A DNA stretch of 34,340 nt, taken from the NCBI GenBank assembly GCA_903831095.1, contig CAIKWD010000009.1:1-34340 (forward strand), read 5' to 3'. The notes under the pieces are model-generated. The model had not been told where the DNA came from. It made no database searches and saw nothing but the letters and a program-made list of their open reading frames with translations. The position numbers and the translations under genes were made by a program. Positions 1-7,210 of this stretch are shown in pieces (within the stretch, counting starts at the first letter, position 1; each line of letters starts with the position of its first letter). The DNA comes from Candidatus Staskawiczbacteria bacterium (GTDB lineage: Bacteria > Patescibacteriota > Minisyncoccia > Minisyncoccales > Staskawiczbacteraceae).

Positions 1-57
1 ATGGTAGAACACGACCTTCCCAAGGTTGAGACGCGGGTTCGATTCCCGTCCCTCGCT
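1..57 (+). tRNA. tRNA-Gly (CCC), 5' end cut by the window
   Basis: The anticodon stem is CGACC/GGTTG with loop TTCCCAA, so the anticodon is CCC and it reads GGG. The T arm is GCGGG-TTCGATT-CCCGT. The 3' acceptor strand CCCTCGC ends in discriminator T, which is usual for bacterial tRNA-Gly. The acceptor 5' strand and part of the D arm lie before the window. CCA is not encoded. Confidence 0.9.
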
Positions 58-67
58 CATATATAAT

Positions 68-138
68 GCCGCTTTAGCTTAGTGGTAAAGCAGCTGTTTC
101 GTAAACAGCAGACGCAAGTCCGATTCTTGCATGCGGCT
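68..138 (+). tRNA. tRNA-Thr (CGT)
   Basis: A full cloverleaf is visible. The acceptor pairs GCCGCTT with ATGCGGC, with one T-T mismatch. The anticodon stem GCTGT/ACAGC holds loop TTCGTAA, so the anticodon is CGT and it reads ACG. The T arm is GCAAG/CTTGC. CCA is not encoded. It lies 10 nt after the tRNA-Gly, so the two are probably co-transcribed. Confidence 0.92.
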
Positions 139-155
139 CAAAGATCGTTTATCTC

Positions 156-184
156 TTGACATTGCTTTATATATATGATAAAGT
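156..184 (+). promoter_or_regulatory. Sigma70-type promoter of the large RNA
   Basis: TTGACA at 156-161, a 17-nt spacer and TAAAGT at 179-184. The same -10 hexamer TAAAGT recurs in the aroQ and mnmA promoters. Expected start of transcription is near 190. Confidence 0.65.
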
Positions 185-189
185 AGCTT

Positions 190-878
190 TGCAGTAAATT
201 TAAAGGGCAACTGCCTAGAAAATTGGTAATCACAGTTAGATGAGTCAAATTTGACTCTCTGGGAAGAAAAGAACGTAAGTTGGTTATCAGTTTTCTGGGT
301 GGTTGTGAAAACATTTTAGATAAAAAGTTGATTTATTATAATGTCATTAATAATTCAGTGGACATTATGGTATTCAAAGTTTTTTTTCGAGAAGTTTCAT
401 AACTGCCCTCTATAATTTGAAAATTCAAGAGAGAAAGAATTGGTGGTGTGCCAACTTTATAGGGAATTTAGCTGGCTACTCCCCCCCAAGCAGTGAAAAT
501 TCTTTGACGCTGGTTCTTTCTCTTTTTTAAAAATTGAGCAAACATTGAGGCGTTTTTTGCAGAAAAACAGCAGTGCCACCCCCTAAAAAGGTAATATCGA
601 TTCGATCTGCATCCTTATCGGTGTTACCTTTGCTGCCTTACTTAATGTTTGCTCACCTTAAAGGTGATGGCGTTGACGACAGCCTCCATAGCTGCCGCTA
701 ATACGCCAGTCGTTGGCGCCATCACCCCTTTGTTCTTTTCATAATTTTATGTCTCTCCCTTGTCCAACTGGTCCTGTTTATGTTTCGACTTGAACTTATT
801 CGCCAGTAACGTGGACAAGGGAGGGACTCTATGTTAGAGCCAATCAAATAATAAAAAAAGATTGAGCTCTTTTTTTTT
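190..878 (+). ncRNA. Large structured non-coding RNA, about 690 nt, class unknown
   Basis: There is no credible reading frame on either strand, yet the stretch is bounded by a TTGACA promoter and a strong terminator and is full of long helices. Visible pairings include 204-209 with 402-407 (AGGGCA/TGCCCT). CCTAGAAAATTGGTAA near 213 pairs with a GTTATCAGTTTTCTGGG strand near 283-300, using several G-U pairs. GAGTCAAATTTGACTC is a hairpin near 242. ATAATGTC/GACATTAT close a hairpin at about 338-369. AAGAGAGAAAGAA near 427 pairs with TTCTTTCTCTT near 513. GAGCAAACATT at 535 pairs with AATGTTTGCTC near 642. AAGGTAA/TTACCTT close a nested arm. GGTGATGGCG/CGCCATCACC close the arm at 663-726. GTCTCTCCCTTGTCCA pairs with TGGACAAGGGAGGGAC (about 750-827). 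I see no tmRNA or RNase P signature motifs. Its size and ornate folding recall OLE, ROOL or GOLLD RNAs, but no identity is claimed. Confidence 0.7.
836..878 (+). terminator. Rho-independent terminator of the large RNA
   Basis: AGAGCCAATC pairs with GATTGAGCTCT (one bulged base) across an A-rich loop, followed by eight T. On the other strand the stem is not followed by a T tract, so it is oriented +. Confidence 0.85.
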
Positions 879-880
879 GT

Positions 881-909
881 TTGAAAATTTAGTAAGATGA
901 TAATATATA
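881..909 (+). promoter_or_regulatory. Promoter of prfB-ftsE-ftsX
   Basis: TTGAAA at 881-886, 17-nt spacer, TATATA at 904-909. The start codon is at 926, so the leader would be only about 10 nt, without a Shine-Dalgarno site. Confidence 0.5.
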
Positions 910-925
910 AAAATAATTCCATTGT

Positions 926-2015
926 ATGGCAGAATCAATATTGGAAAATCTTGAGGAAAGAGTCCGTCATTTGATGGACCGTCTTTGATATAGAAGGAAA
1001 AGAAAAGAAGTTAAAGGAATTGGAAAAGGAAACTCTAAAACCAAATTTTTGGGATGATGCAGAAAGCGCCGGACAAGTTCAGCAAGAAATTTCAGAAACA
1101 AAGGAAGAAGTGGAAGGAATAAGAATAATTGAAAACGATTTGCAAGAGTTGAAAATTTTAGAGAAAGATGAAAGTTTGAAATTGGAAATAAATGAGAAAT
1201 TGGAAACTTTAAAGGCACTTGTAGAAAAGCAGGAATTCAAAACTTTTTTATCTGGCAGGTACGACAAGAATAATGCAATCTTGGAAATATATTCTGGAGC
1301 AGGTGGGTTAGATTCGCAGGATTGGGCAACAATGCTTTTGAGAATGTATGAAAAATATTGTGCTTCCAAAGGGTTTAAGGCTATAGTTTTGCATCAAGCA
1401 TATGGACAAGCTGGCGGACCGGAAGGGCGAATAGGAACAAAATCTGTTACAATGGAAATAACTGGTAGTCATGCTTATGGTTTTTTAAGAAAAGAATCGG
1501 GAGTGCATAGATTAGTAAGAATTTCGCCATTTAATGCACAGAAATTACGGCAGACTTCCTTTGCTTTGGTAAATATTTTGCCGGAAATAAAAGGCAAAGA
1601 TGTAGAAATAGAAATAAAGCCGGAAGATTTGAAAATTGATACATTTCGCGCTTCAGGACCTGGTGGGCAGTATGTAAACAAAACAGAATCTGCAATAAGA
1701 ATAACGCACATTCCAACTGGAATTGTAGTTGCTTCACAAACAGAAAGGCTTCAGGGTAAAAACAAGGACAGCGCCATGAAAATTTTGTACGCTAAACTTT
1801 ACCAATTGCAGGAAGAAATGCATAAAAAGAAAATGAAGGAAATAAAGGGTGATTTGGTTTCAGCTAGTTGGGGAAATCAAATAAGGTCTTATGTTTTGCA
1901 CCCGTATAAAATGGTAAAAGATTTGAGAACACAGTATGAAACATCAGACACAGAAGGAGTTTTAAATGGAGATTTAGAAAAATTTATAGAGGCCGAGTTA
2001 AAAATGGCAGGTTAA
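926..2015 (+). CDS. prfB: Peptide chain release factor 2, made by programmed +1 frameshift
   Basis: RF2 recognises UAA and UGA and triggers peptide release on the ribosome. The zero frame starts at ATG 926 (MAESILENLEERVRHLMDRL) and meets TGA at 986-988 in the context CGT-CTT-TGA-T. Skipping one base joins it to the long frame (DIEGKEKKLKEL...), which runs to 2015. This is the classical CTT-TGA autoregulatory frameshift of prfB. The SPF tripeptide that reads the stop codon (RISPFNAQ) and the GGQ release motif (SGPGGQYVN) are both present. The merged product is about 362 residues, a normal length. The strong Shine-Dalgarno-like stimulator a few bases before CTT in E. coli is not evident; only weak purine sequence precedes it. 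It heads an operon with ftsE, 6 nt downstream. RF2 with a UGA sensor implies that UGA is a stop codon in this organism. Confidence 0.95.
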
Positions 2016-2021
2016 TTAAAA

Positions 2022-2702
2022 ATGATAAAATTTAACAACGTTACAAAAATTTATCCGCCAAATACTGTTGTCTTACAAAATGTTTCTTTTGAAATAAAGG
2101 AGGGAGAATTTGTTTGCATTGTTGGAAAATCTGGAGCTGGAAAAACAACTTTGGCACATTTAATTTTAGGATTGGAAGCTCCAACTTCTGGAGAAATTTA
2201 TTTTGATGGAATGAATTTAAGTGATATTAATCCATTAAAAATGCAGGAAATAAGGAGAAGGGTTGGGTGCGTTTATCAAGACTATAAATTACTGCCCAAA
2301 AAAACAGTTTATGAAAATGTAGCCTATATTATGCAGGTTGAGGGAAAGGAAAATAGCTTAATAGAAAAAGAAGTTCCAAAAGCTCTAGAGGCTATTGGTT
2401 TACAGGATAAGGTAGATAATTTCCCAGATCAGCTTTCCGGAGGGGAACAGCAAAGACTGGCTATTGCTAGGGCGCTTGTTAACCACCCCGATATTATTAT
2501 TGCCGACGAGCCAACAGGAAATTTGGATCCTTACAATACTTACGAAGTTATTTCTCTATTGCAGAAAATTAACCAGGCTGGGAAAACTGTTATCTTGTCT
2601 ACTCACGACAGGGAAGTCATAAACAAGCTTGGGAAAAGGGTTATTACTTTAGAAAAAGGAAAAATAGTTAGAGATGAAATAGAAGGAAGATATATCATAT
2701 AA
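2022..2702 (+). CDS. ftsE: Cell division ATP-binding protein FtsE
   Basis: FtsE is the ATPase of the FtsEX complex, which works with FtsX at the division septum to activate peptidoglycan hydrolases. The 226-residue protein is a single ABC domain. It has Walker A (GKSGAGKTTL, about residue 36), a Q-loop (VYQDYKLLP), the signature LSGGEQQRLAIARAL, Walker B (IIIADEPTG) and an H-loop (STHD). Length is normal for FtsE. It sits between prfB and ftsX, a gene order also common in other bacteria. Confidence in FtsE over a generic ABC ATPase comes mainly from the adjacent ftsX. Confidence 0.93.
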   Translation: MIKFNNVTKIYPPNTVVLQNVSFEIKEGEFVCIVGKSGAGKTTLAHLILGLEAPTSGEIYFDGMNLSDINPLKMQEIRRRVGCVYQDYKLLPKKTVYENVAYIMQVEGKENSLIEKEVPKALEAIGLQDKVDNFPDQLSGGEQQRLAIARALVNHPDIIIADEPTGNLDPYNTYEVISLLQKINQAGKTVILSTHDREVINKLGKRVITLEKGKIVRDEIEGRYII

Positions 2703-2712
2703 ATAAAAAAAT

Positions 2713-3627
2713 ATGCTGACAAATTTTAAGAGAGTTTTCAATTTCGCGGTCAATGATTTTTCCAGAGAACAGGGCATATCAATTGCCGCAATTTTTGTGC
2801 TGGCCATAACAACCTTGCTTTTGACTGGTTTGATTTTTTTTCAGGGGGTAGCTAATCATCTCGCTACGCAAATTCAAAATAAAATTGACATTACTGCTTA
2901 TTTTGTAGATGGAACTCAAGAACAGGACATATTGAATGTGAAAGACGAAATTTTAAGTATGTCTTCCAATATTAAAAAAATAGAATATGTTTCTAAAGAC
3001 CAGGCGCTAGCTTTATTTAATGAAAAACACAAGGACAATCCAGTTTTGGCAAATGCCTTGCAGGAGGTTGGGGACAATCCATTTCTACCTTCCTTGAACA
3101 TCACAACTAATGGAGATCCAGCACAATATGCTTCAGTCGCAAATATTTTGCAAACTGCAGATTTCAGTAAATTGATCGAAAAGGTGGACTTTTCCCAGAA
3201 AAAGGATATAATCGAAAAAGTTTACTCTGTTACTTCAAAAATAAATATTATAGGCATAATATTGGGTATTATATTAGTTTTTGTTGCCATATTGGTTGTT
3301 TTCAACACTATAAAACTTGCCATCGAAAATTCCAAAGAGGAAATAAGTACTATGCGCATTGTTGGAGCATCTGATTGGTTTATAAAAGGGCCTTTTGTAA
3401 TCCAAGGAATAATTTACGGAGTAATTTCATTTTTTATTTGCATTGTGCTGACAGGATTAGCTGCTTATTTTGTAGCTTCCCAATTATATTCAATTTTGCC
3501 TGGATTCAATGTATTTGATTATTTCTTGTCTAACCTGTGGATTTTTGTATCAGTACAACTTGGTTTTGGAATAGGTGTAGGAGCAATTTCAGCCTTGGTA
3601 GTGGTGAAAAAATATTTAAGTATTTAG
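2713..3627 (+). CDS. ftsX: Cell division membrane protein FtsX
   Basis: FtsX is the membrane partner of FtsE. The 304-residue protein has a first membrane span at about 20-45 (ISIAAIFVLAITTLLLTGLI). A periplasmic domain of roughly 130 residues follows, containing the phrase KIEYVSKDQALALF that is typical of FtsX. Three more spans come after about residue 175. The cytoplasmic SKEEISTMRIVGAS segment before the third span is the usual MacB/FtsX coupling motif. It starts 10 nt after ftsE ends. Confidence 0.93.
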   Translation: MLTNFKRVFNFAVNDFSREQGISIAAIFVLAITTLLLTGLIFFQGVANHLATQIQNKIDITAYFVDGTQEQDILNVKDEILSMSSNIKKIEYVSKDQALALFNEKHKDNPVLANALQEVGDNPFLPSLNITTNGDPAQYASVANILQTADFSKLIEKVDFSQKKDIIEKVYSVTSKINIIGIILGIILVFVAILVVFNTIKLAIENSKEEISTMRIVGASDWFIKGPFVIQGIIYGVISFFICIVLTGLAAYFVASQLYSILPGFNVFDYFLSNLWIFVSVQLGFGIGVGAISALVVVKKYLSI

Positions 3628-3632
3628 GAAAA

Positions 3633-3698
3633 TATTGCGAGGTCATCCCTCGGCCGTAGCCAGTAGGCTCCAGCCTACGGGCGAGGCTAATGGTAGGA
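3633..3698 (+). pseudogene. Broken 5' copy of tRNA-Gln
   Basis: The first 15 nt (TATTGCGAGGTCATC) and, after a 40-nt insertion, the next 11 nt (TAATGGTAGGA) are identical to the sequence that begins the intact tRNA-Gln at 3948-3973. The copy stops after the D arm and runs directly into the GIY-YIG start codon. No anticodon or T arm follows, so it cannot be a working tRNA. Confidence 0.85.
3648..3687 (+). repeat. 40-bp GC-rich palindromic element inside the tRNA fragment
   Basis: The insertion folds as CCTCG-g-CCGTAG paired with CTACGG-g-CGAGG around an inner AGGCT/AGCCT hairpin. It splits a sequence that is contiguous in the intact tRNA. A related palindrome in the opposite orientation lies in mnmA at 19449-19477. 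Confidence 0.75.
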
Positions 3699-3699
3699 C

Positions 3700-3945
3700 A
3701 TGCATTATATTTATGTTTTAAAAAGTGAAAAGGATGGAAAACTATATATTGGATGCACGTCTAATATTGAGAATAGATTGTATTACCATAATAGTGGAAA
3801 AGTTTTGTCAACAAAAAGCAGGAGACCATTTATACTGATTTTTACCGAATTATACCCAGATAGATATCAGGCTTTCGAGAAAGAACGTTATTATAAAACT
3901 GCGAAAGGTAAAAGAGAGTTAAAAAGTAAATTTGAAAATCAATAA
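3700..3945 (+). CDS. Small GIY-YIG nuclease-domain protein
   Basis: The 81-residue product is a bare GIY-YIG domain. It starts MHYIYVLKS and continues LYIGCTSNIENRLYYHN, so the YIY and YIG elements, the Arg on the following helix and the HN motif are all present. The ending FEKERYYKTAKGKRELK, with its catalytic Glu, is typical of the UPF0213/YhbQ-type subfamily. Such domains cut DNA in homing endonucleases and repair enzymes; the small stand-alone ones are mostly uncharacterised. The gene starts 1 nt after a truncated tRNA-Gln copy and ends 5 nt before the intact tRNA-Gln. That placement suggests it arrived as a mobile unit targeting the tRNA gene. No Shine-Dalgarno site is seen. Confidence 0.88.
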   Translation: MHYIYVLKSEKDGKLYIGCTSNIENRLYYHNSGKVLSTKSRRPFILIFTELYPDRYQAFEKERYYKTAKGKRELKSKFENQ

Positions 3946-3950
3946 TTTAT

Positions 3951-4021
3951 TGCGAGGTCATCTAATGGTAGGATTGCGCCCTCTGAAGGCGCTCATCTTG
4001 GTTCGAGTCCAAGCCTCGCAG
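3951..4021 (+). tRNA. tRNA-Gln (CTG)
   Basis: The acceptor stem TGCGAGG/CCTCGCA has the T1-A72 pair and discriminator G expected of tRNA-Gln. The anticodon stem GCGCC/GGCGC holds loop CTCTGAA, anticodon CTG (reads CAG). The T arm is CTTGG-TTCGAGT-CCAAG. CCA is not encoded. Confidence 0.95.
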
Positions 4022-4042
4022 CTAGTATAAAATAGAATATTG

Positions 4043-4051
4043 TGTTATAAT
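4043..4051 (+). promoter_or_regulatory. Extended -10 promoter of the 27-residue peptide gene
   Basis: TG-T-TATAAT at 4043-4051 is an extended -10 element. No good -35 hexamer is seen (TAGTAT at the expected place). Confidence 0.55.
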
Positions 4052-4082
4052 CTACAAACAATATAAATTAATATAAAAAAAT

Positions 4083-4166
4083 ATGCCAAGTTGGCCAGAT
4101 AGAAAAAGATTAGCAAGAAGACTTAAAAAAAGAAAAAGAACCAAGCTTAATCCAAGAAAGAAGTAG
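4083..4166 (+). CDS. 27-residue highly basic peptide
   Basis: The frame runs ATG to TAG and encodes a peptide starting MPSWPDRKRLARRLKKRK and ending NPRKK, with about half of its residues Lys or Arg. It is framed by its own extended -10 promoter about 30 nt upstream and its own terminator 34 nt downstream, which argues that it is a real monocistronic gene. There is no Shine-Dalgarno site. Such composition fits an RNA- or ribosome-binding peptide, comparable in character to bTHX or the COX24/AURKAIP1 tail, but I do not recognise the family. The transcript could instead be a small RNA. Confidence 0.55.
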   Translation: MPSWPDRKRLARRLKKRKRTKLNPRKK

Positions 4167-4200
4167 TTTTTTAGGTTTGTAATTTATTAGTTATTTAAAG

Positions 4201-4238
4201 AAAATCGCCTTGTGCGCTTTCGTGTATGGCGATTTTTT
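4201..4238 (+). terminator. Rho-independent terminator after the basic peptide
   Basis: AAAATCGCC (4201-4209) pairs with GGCGATTTT (4228-4236), followed by more T. Confidence 0.85.
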
Positions 4239-4277
4239 GTTAAAATGAATTAAGAAGTAATAAATTTTAAATATATT

Positions 4278-4742
4278 ATGATTCTAAAAATAAAAAGTCT
4301 AAAAAAAGAGGATATTAAAGAAGTACTAAATATAGCTTTAAAAACTGGGGCAAGCTGCAATAGAAAAGAAGCACAGAAAATAATGAGTTTTTCCTTGGCT
4401 CCAGGTATAAAGCCTTTTAATCCAAATTATTATGTTTTGACCCTAAGTGGGAAAATAATTGGTATTTCAGGGTTGTATTATGATTATGAAGATCCAGATG
4501 ATGTTATGTGGATGGATTATTTTGCTGTAGAACCAGAGTTTCAAAGACAGGGTTATGGAACAAAACTTCTTGAGAATTTGGTTGAAATTTGCAAAAGGAA
4601 AAAAGTCAGAATGCTTTGCGTTTTTACCGATAATCCGGGAGCTTTGAAGTTTTATAGGATAAATGGATTCAAGGTTTGCGGTAAAATAAATAATTATTAC
4701 GGTAATAAACCAAGAATTTGGATGAATAAGACCATAAAATAA
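4278..4742 (+). CDS. GNAT-family N-acetyltransferase
   Basis: The 154-residue protein has the GNAT fold signatures. These are a central strand MDYFAVEPEFQRQGYGTKLLE, with the acetyl-CoA pyrophosphate loop Q-R-Q-G-Y-G at about residues 94-99, and a C-terminal FYRINGFKVCGKI element. The substrate cannot be read from the sequence. It is followed after 6 nt by the DUF2127 gene, so the two are likely co-transcribed with the DUF192 gene. Confidence 0.88.
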   Translation: MILKIKSLKKEDIKEVLNIALKTGASCNRKEAQKIMSFSLAPGIKPFNPNYYVLTLSGKIIGISGLYYDYEDPDDVMWMDYFAVEPEFQRQGYGTKLLENLVEICKRKKVRMLCVFTDNPGALKFYRINGFKVCGKINNYYGNKPRIWMNKTIK

Positions 4743-4748
4743 TTTCAA

Positions 4749-5240
4749 ATGAAATATATTCTTAACAGAAAAACAATTGATAAGATTTTCGAAGTTGGAG
4801 TTGTAATAAAATCCTTCTTTGGTTTTTTTGAAATACTTACAGGAATTGTTTTTGCCATTTCAGGAAAAGCAATTGTAAGCAACTTGCTTTTATGGTTGAC
4901 TCAACAGGAGGTTTCAGAAGATCCTCATGATTCAATAGCAAATTATATAATAAGCGTGGCAAATAATTATTCTGAAGGCAGTTATATTTTCTCCATATTA
5001 TATCTTATTTTTCACGGATTTGTTAACATATTTCTTGCCATTGCACTTTTGAAAAACAAAATTTGGGCTTATCCTTGGGCGCTCTCAGGGTTTAGTATTT
5101 TTACAATTTACCAGATTTATAGGTATTTCCATACTTATTCGCCAGTTCTTTTATTGCTGACTTTCTTTGATATATTTATTATCACAATAGTGTGGTTGGA
5201 ATACAGGAAATATTATAATAAGAAAAAAATACTTGGATAG
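4749..5240 (+). CDS. DUF2127-type integral membrane protein
   Basis: The 163-residue protein has four hydrophobic segments (about 18-38, 75-100, 108-125 and 130-150). The opening DKIFEVGVVIKSFFGFFEILTGI resembles DUF2127 proteins, with KSFFGFFEIL as their typical first helix. The function is unknown. It lies 6 nt after the GNAT gene and is followed directly by the DUF192 gene. Confidence 0.75.
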   Translation: MKYILNRKTIDKIFEVGVVIKSFFGFFEILTGIVFAISGKAIVSNLLLWLTQQEVSEDPHDSIANYIISVANNYSEGSYIFSILYLIFHGFVNIFLAIALLKNKIWAYPWALSGFSIFTIYQIYRYFHTYSPVLLLLTFFDIFIITIVWLEYRKYYNKKKILG

Positions 5241-5241
5241 T

Positions 5242-5712
5242 ATGAAATTATTTGTTGAAATATTATTGCTGACAATTATTATAGTAATTTTAATTTACTT
5301 GTCTTTTTATTATGCCAAAATTTTGTTGGCGCCAAATTCTGGACCAAGTTCTTCTAGCTTGGTTTGTTTTGGAAACAATTGTTTTCAAGCAGAATTAGCA
5401 GTAACAGAAACTCAAAGAGAAAAAGGATTAATGAATAGGGATAAATTGGAATCTGACAAGGGAATGCTTTTTATTTTTGAAAAAGAGGGAATATATTCAT
5501 TTTGGATGAAAAACACTTTAATACCTTTAGACATGATATGGCTAAATAGCAATAAAGAAATTGTTTTTATTGCGACAGATGTCCAACCCTGCAAAACTTT
5601 AATTTGTCCTTCAACTGTTCCGCAAGCTAAAGCAAAATATGTTTTGGAAATTAATGCCGGTATAGTGCAAAAAATTGGATTGAAAGTTGGTGACATAATG
5701 GAAATAAAATAA
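5242..5712 (+). CDS. DUF192 protein, membrane-anchored
   Basis: One N-terminal membrane span (about residues 4-28) is followed by a DUF192 domain outside the membrane. The domain has the hallmark phrases RGLMNR-like EKGLMNRDKL, GMLFIF, FWMKNTLIPLDMIWL and YVLEINAG. The family is widespread in secreted or lipid-anchored form and has no settled function. I place the start at ATG 5242, 1 nt after the previous stop; an in-frame TTG at 5233 would overlap that gene. Two cysteine pairs occur (CFGNNC and CKTLIC), so a disulfide is possible. Confidence 0.85.
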   Translation: MKLFVEILLLTIIIVILIYLSFYYAKILLAPNSGPSSSSLVCFGNNCFQAELAVTETQREKGLMNRDKLESDKGMLFIFEKEGIYSFWMKNTLIPLDMIWLNSNKEIVFIATDVQPCKTLICPSTVPQAKAKYVLEINAGIVQKIGLKVGDIMEIK

Positions 5713-5728
5713 GGTTAGTTTGTAAATA

Positions 5729-5757
5729 AAAAATGAGCGTTTATGTCGCTCATTTTT
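5729..5757. terminator. Bidirectional terminator between convergent genes
   Basis: AAAAATGAGCG pairs perfectly with CGCTCATTTTT. With A tract and T tract on opposite sides it can stop both the DUF192 transcript and the convergent ATP-grasp transcript. Confidence 0.85.
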
Positions 5758-5772
5758 AGTTGTTTTAATAAA

Positions 5773-7101
5773 TTATGATAAATAGCCCCAAGTTTGTAGT
5801 CTATCGCTGTCATTGGTCCATTTTTGGCCAATATCAGTGCGGTAAAACATGTTTTGGACCATTATGTTTTTAATTCTGGAATAAACTTGGTTTTGTGCTT
5901 CCGTAACAGTTGTCCCAGATCCAGTAATAACCAACAAGCATCCTGATTCTCCGGCTATTCGCCAAACTCCTTCTTCTTTTTTTACGTCTTCAATATGAAC
6001 TCCATCCAAGCTGTCTGGCTTTTTAAAGAAAATTGGCAGGTCTCTATATTGTTCAACCAGTTCTTTGTCGTTCCTTGTAAGATGCGTTGGCGCCATTATT
6101 CTAACTCCTATTTGAAATCCTCTTTTTGTTTTTATTTCAAAATTTTCTCCGGCGGCCAACTTATACAACCAGTCTCCAGCTAACATTGAAATTCCTTCGC
6201 TTTGAATTTGGATAGTAGGGTAGCCAAATCTGCAGGTAAATTCCAAAGGATAAATTCCTCGGCCGTTGGCAATGCAATTTATGTCTACATATCCTACATA
6301 TCCTGATTCTGCCAAGGCTGGTTTCATTTTTTCCAAAGTCATTTTGAATAAGGTATTTGGTTTTGACCAAAACATCAAAGTTCCCATTTCTCCGGTAAAA
6401 GGTCCAATATCTCCTGGAAAAATTCTTTTGTGTTCAAAGTTTATGTTTACTGGCATTATAAAATCCTTACCATTGAAATATGCGCCAGCTGCCACTTCCA
6501 CTCCAGAAACATATTTTTGCAATTGAAATGTTGGAGCTTTTTTTTGCCAAACGTGCTTATTTTGCTCAAGTAAAACCAAAATGTCTTTGCCATCATCTTC
6601 TTCTCCTAGAAAAGACAAGCCTTTCCCTCCAGAGGGAACATTTCCGCTTGGCTTGAAAACATATCTATCTGGATTGTTTTTAATAAATTCTATTGCCTGG
6701 TCATAATCTGAAAACTGCCATTGTGGCAAAACATTTATGTCATATTTTTTCATTTCCATTTGTCCAAATTCTCTGTCTATTTCCAGCTTGTCTGTATAAA
6801 CACTTCCACCTATTACCAATTTTCCGCTTTTTCGCAATTTGTCGGCAACTTCGCCAAATTCAACGTCATCAAAAATAATAACATCTGCCCAGTCTTTGTA
6901 AGATTCCCAGTTGTCTACTTTTTCTATAAAGCCATTGTAAACATCTGCATCGCTTTTAGCTTTTATATAAGCTTTTACCAAATGTCCTTCCTTGGTCAAT
7001 TGCCAAGCTAAATCTCCACTTAAGCTTTCCAAGGAAACTATTAAGAATTTTTTTGGTGTAAAAATAGGGGCGTTTAAATTTTTATCTGTACCATTTGCCA
7101 T
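5773..7101 (-). CDS. ATP-grasp protein, PurD-like (phosphoribosylamine-glycine ligase family)
   Basis: The 442-residue protein has an N-terminal Rossmann-like part (KFLIVSLESLSGDLAWQLTKEGH). An ATP-grasp core follows, with RYVFKPSGNVPSGGKGLSFLG as the nucleotide loop. MPVNINFEHKRIFPGDIGPFTGEMG, YVGYVDINCIANG and PLEFTCRFGYPTIQIQ match the substrate and metal region of glycinamide ribonucleotide synthetase. It is near the PurD length of about 420-430. No other purine gene is in the window, so it may act on another amine in this reduced genome. It is monocistronic, with its own promoter and a terminator shared with the convergent gene. Confidence 0.78.
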   Translation of the reverse strand: MANGTDKNLNAPIFTPKKFLIVSLESLSGDLAWQLTKEGHLVKAYIKAKSDADVYNGFIEKVDNWESYKDWADVIIFDDVEFGEVADKLRKSGKLVIGGSVYTDKLEIDREFGQMEMKKYDINVLPQWQFSDYDQAIEFIKNNPDRYVFKPSGNVPSGGKGLSFLGEEDDGKDILVLLEQNKHVWQKKAPTFQLQKYVSGVEVAAGAYFNGKDFIMPVNINFEHKRIFPGDIGPFTGEMGTLMFWSKPNTLFKMTLEKMKPALAESGYVGYVDINCIANGRGIYPLEFTCRFGYPTIQIQSEGISMLAGDWLYKLAAGENFEIKTKRGFQIGVRIMAPTHLTRNDKELVEQYRDLPIFFKKPDSLDGVHIEDVKKEEGVWRIAGESGCLLVITGSGTTVTEAQNQVYSRIKNIMVQNMFYRTDIGQKWTNDSDRLQTWGYLS

Positions 7102-7134
7102 AATATTTTTTTAAATAATTTTTTCTAATAATTT

Positions 7135-7162
7135 AGTATAACATCAAAAAAAATTTATTCAA
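7135..7162 (-). promoter_or_regulatory. Promoter of the PurD-like gene
   Basis: On the minus strand TTGAAT (7157-7162), 16-nt spacer, TATACT (7135-7140), giving a leader of roughly 30 nt. Confidence 0.55.
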
Positions 7163-7172
7163 AAAAATATAC

Positions 7173-7203
7173 AAAAAAACAGCCCCGAGTGGGGACTGTT
7201 TTG
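7173..7203 (-). terminator. Terminator of the zinc-ribbon gene
   Basis: On the minus strand AAAACAGTCCCC pairs with GGGGCTGTTTT around ACTC, followed by more T. Confidence 0.85.
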
Positions 7204-7210
7204 TCAGCTT

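Noticed and set aside
640-720. Minus-strand frame reading MAPTTGVLAAAMEAV and a resemblance to a tmRNA tag
   Set aside because: No tRNA-like ends or GGTTTCGAC-type start surround it, and the terminator is oriented for the plus strand.
722-922. 66-residue open frame on the minus strand over the end of the large RNA
   Set aside because: It lies across a terminator and long helices, has no start signal and an implausible composition; it is a shadow of structured RNA.
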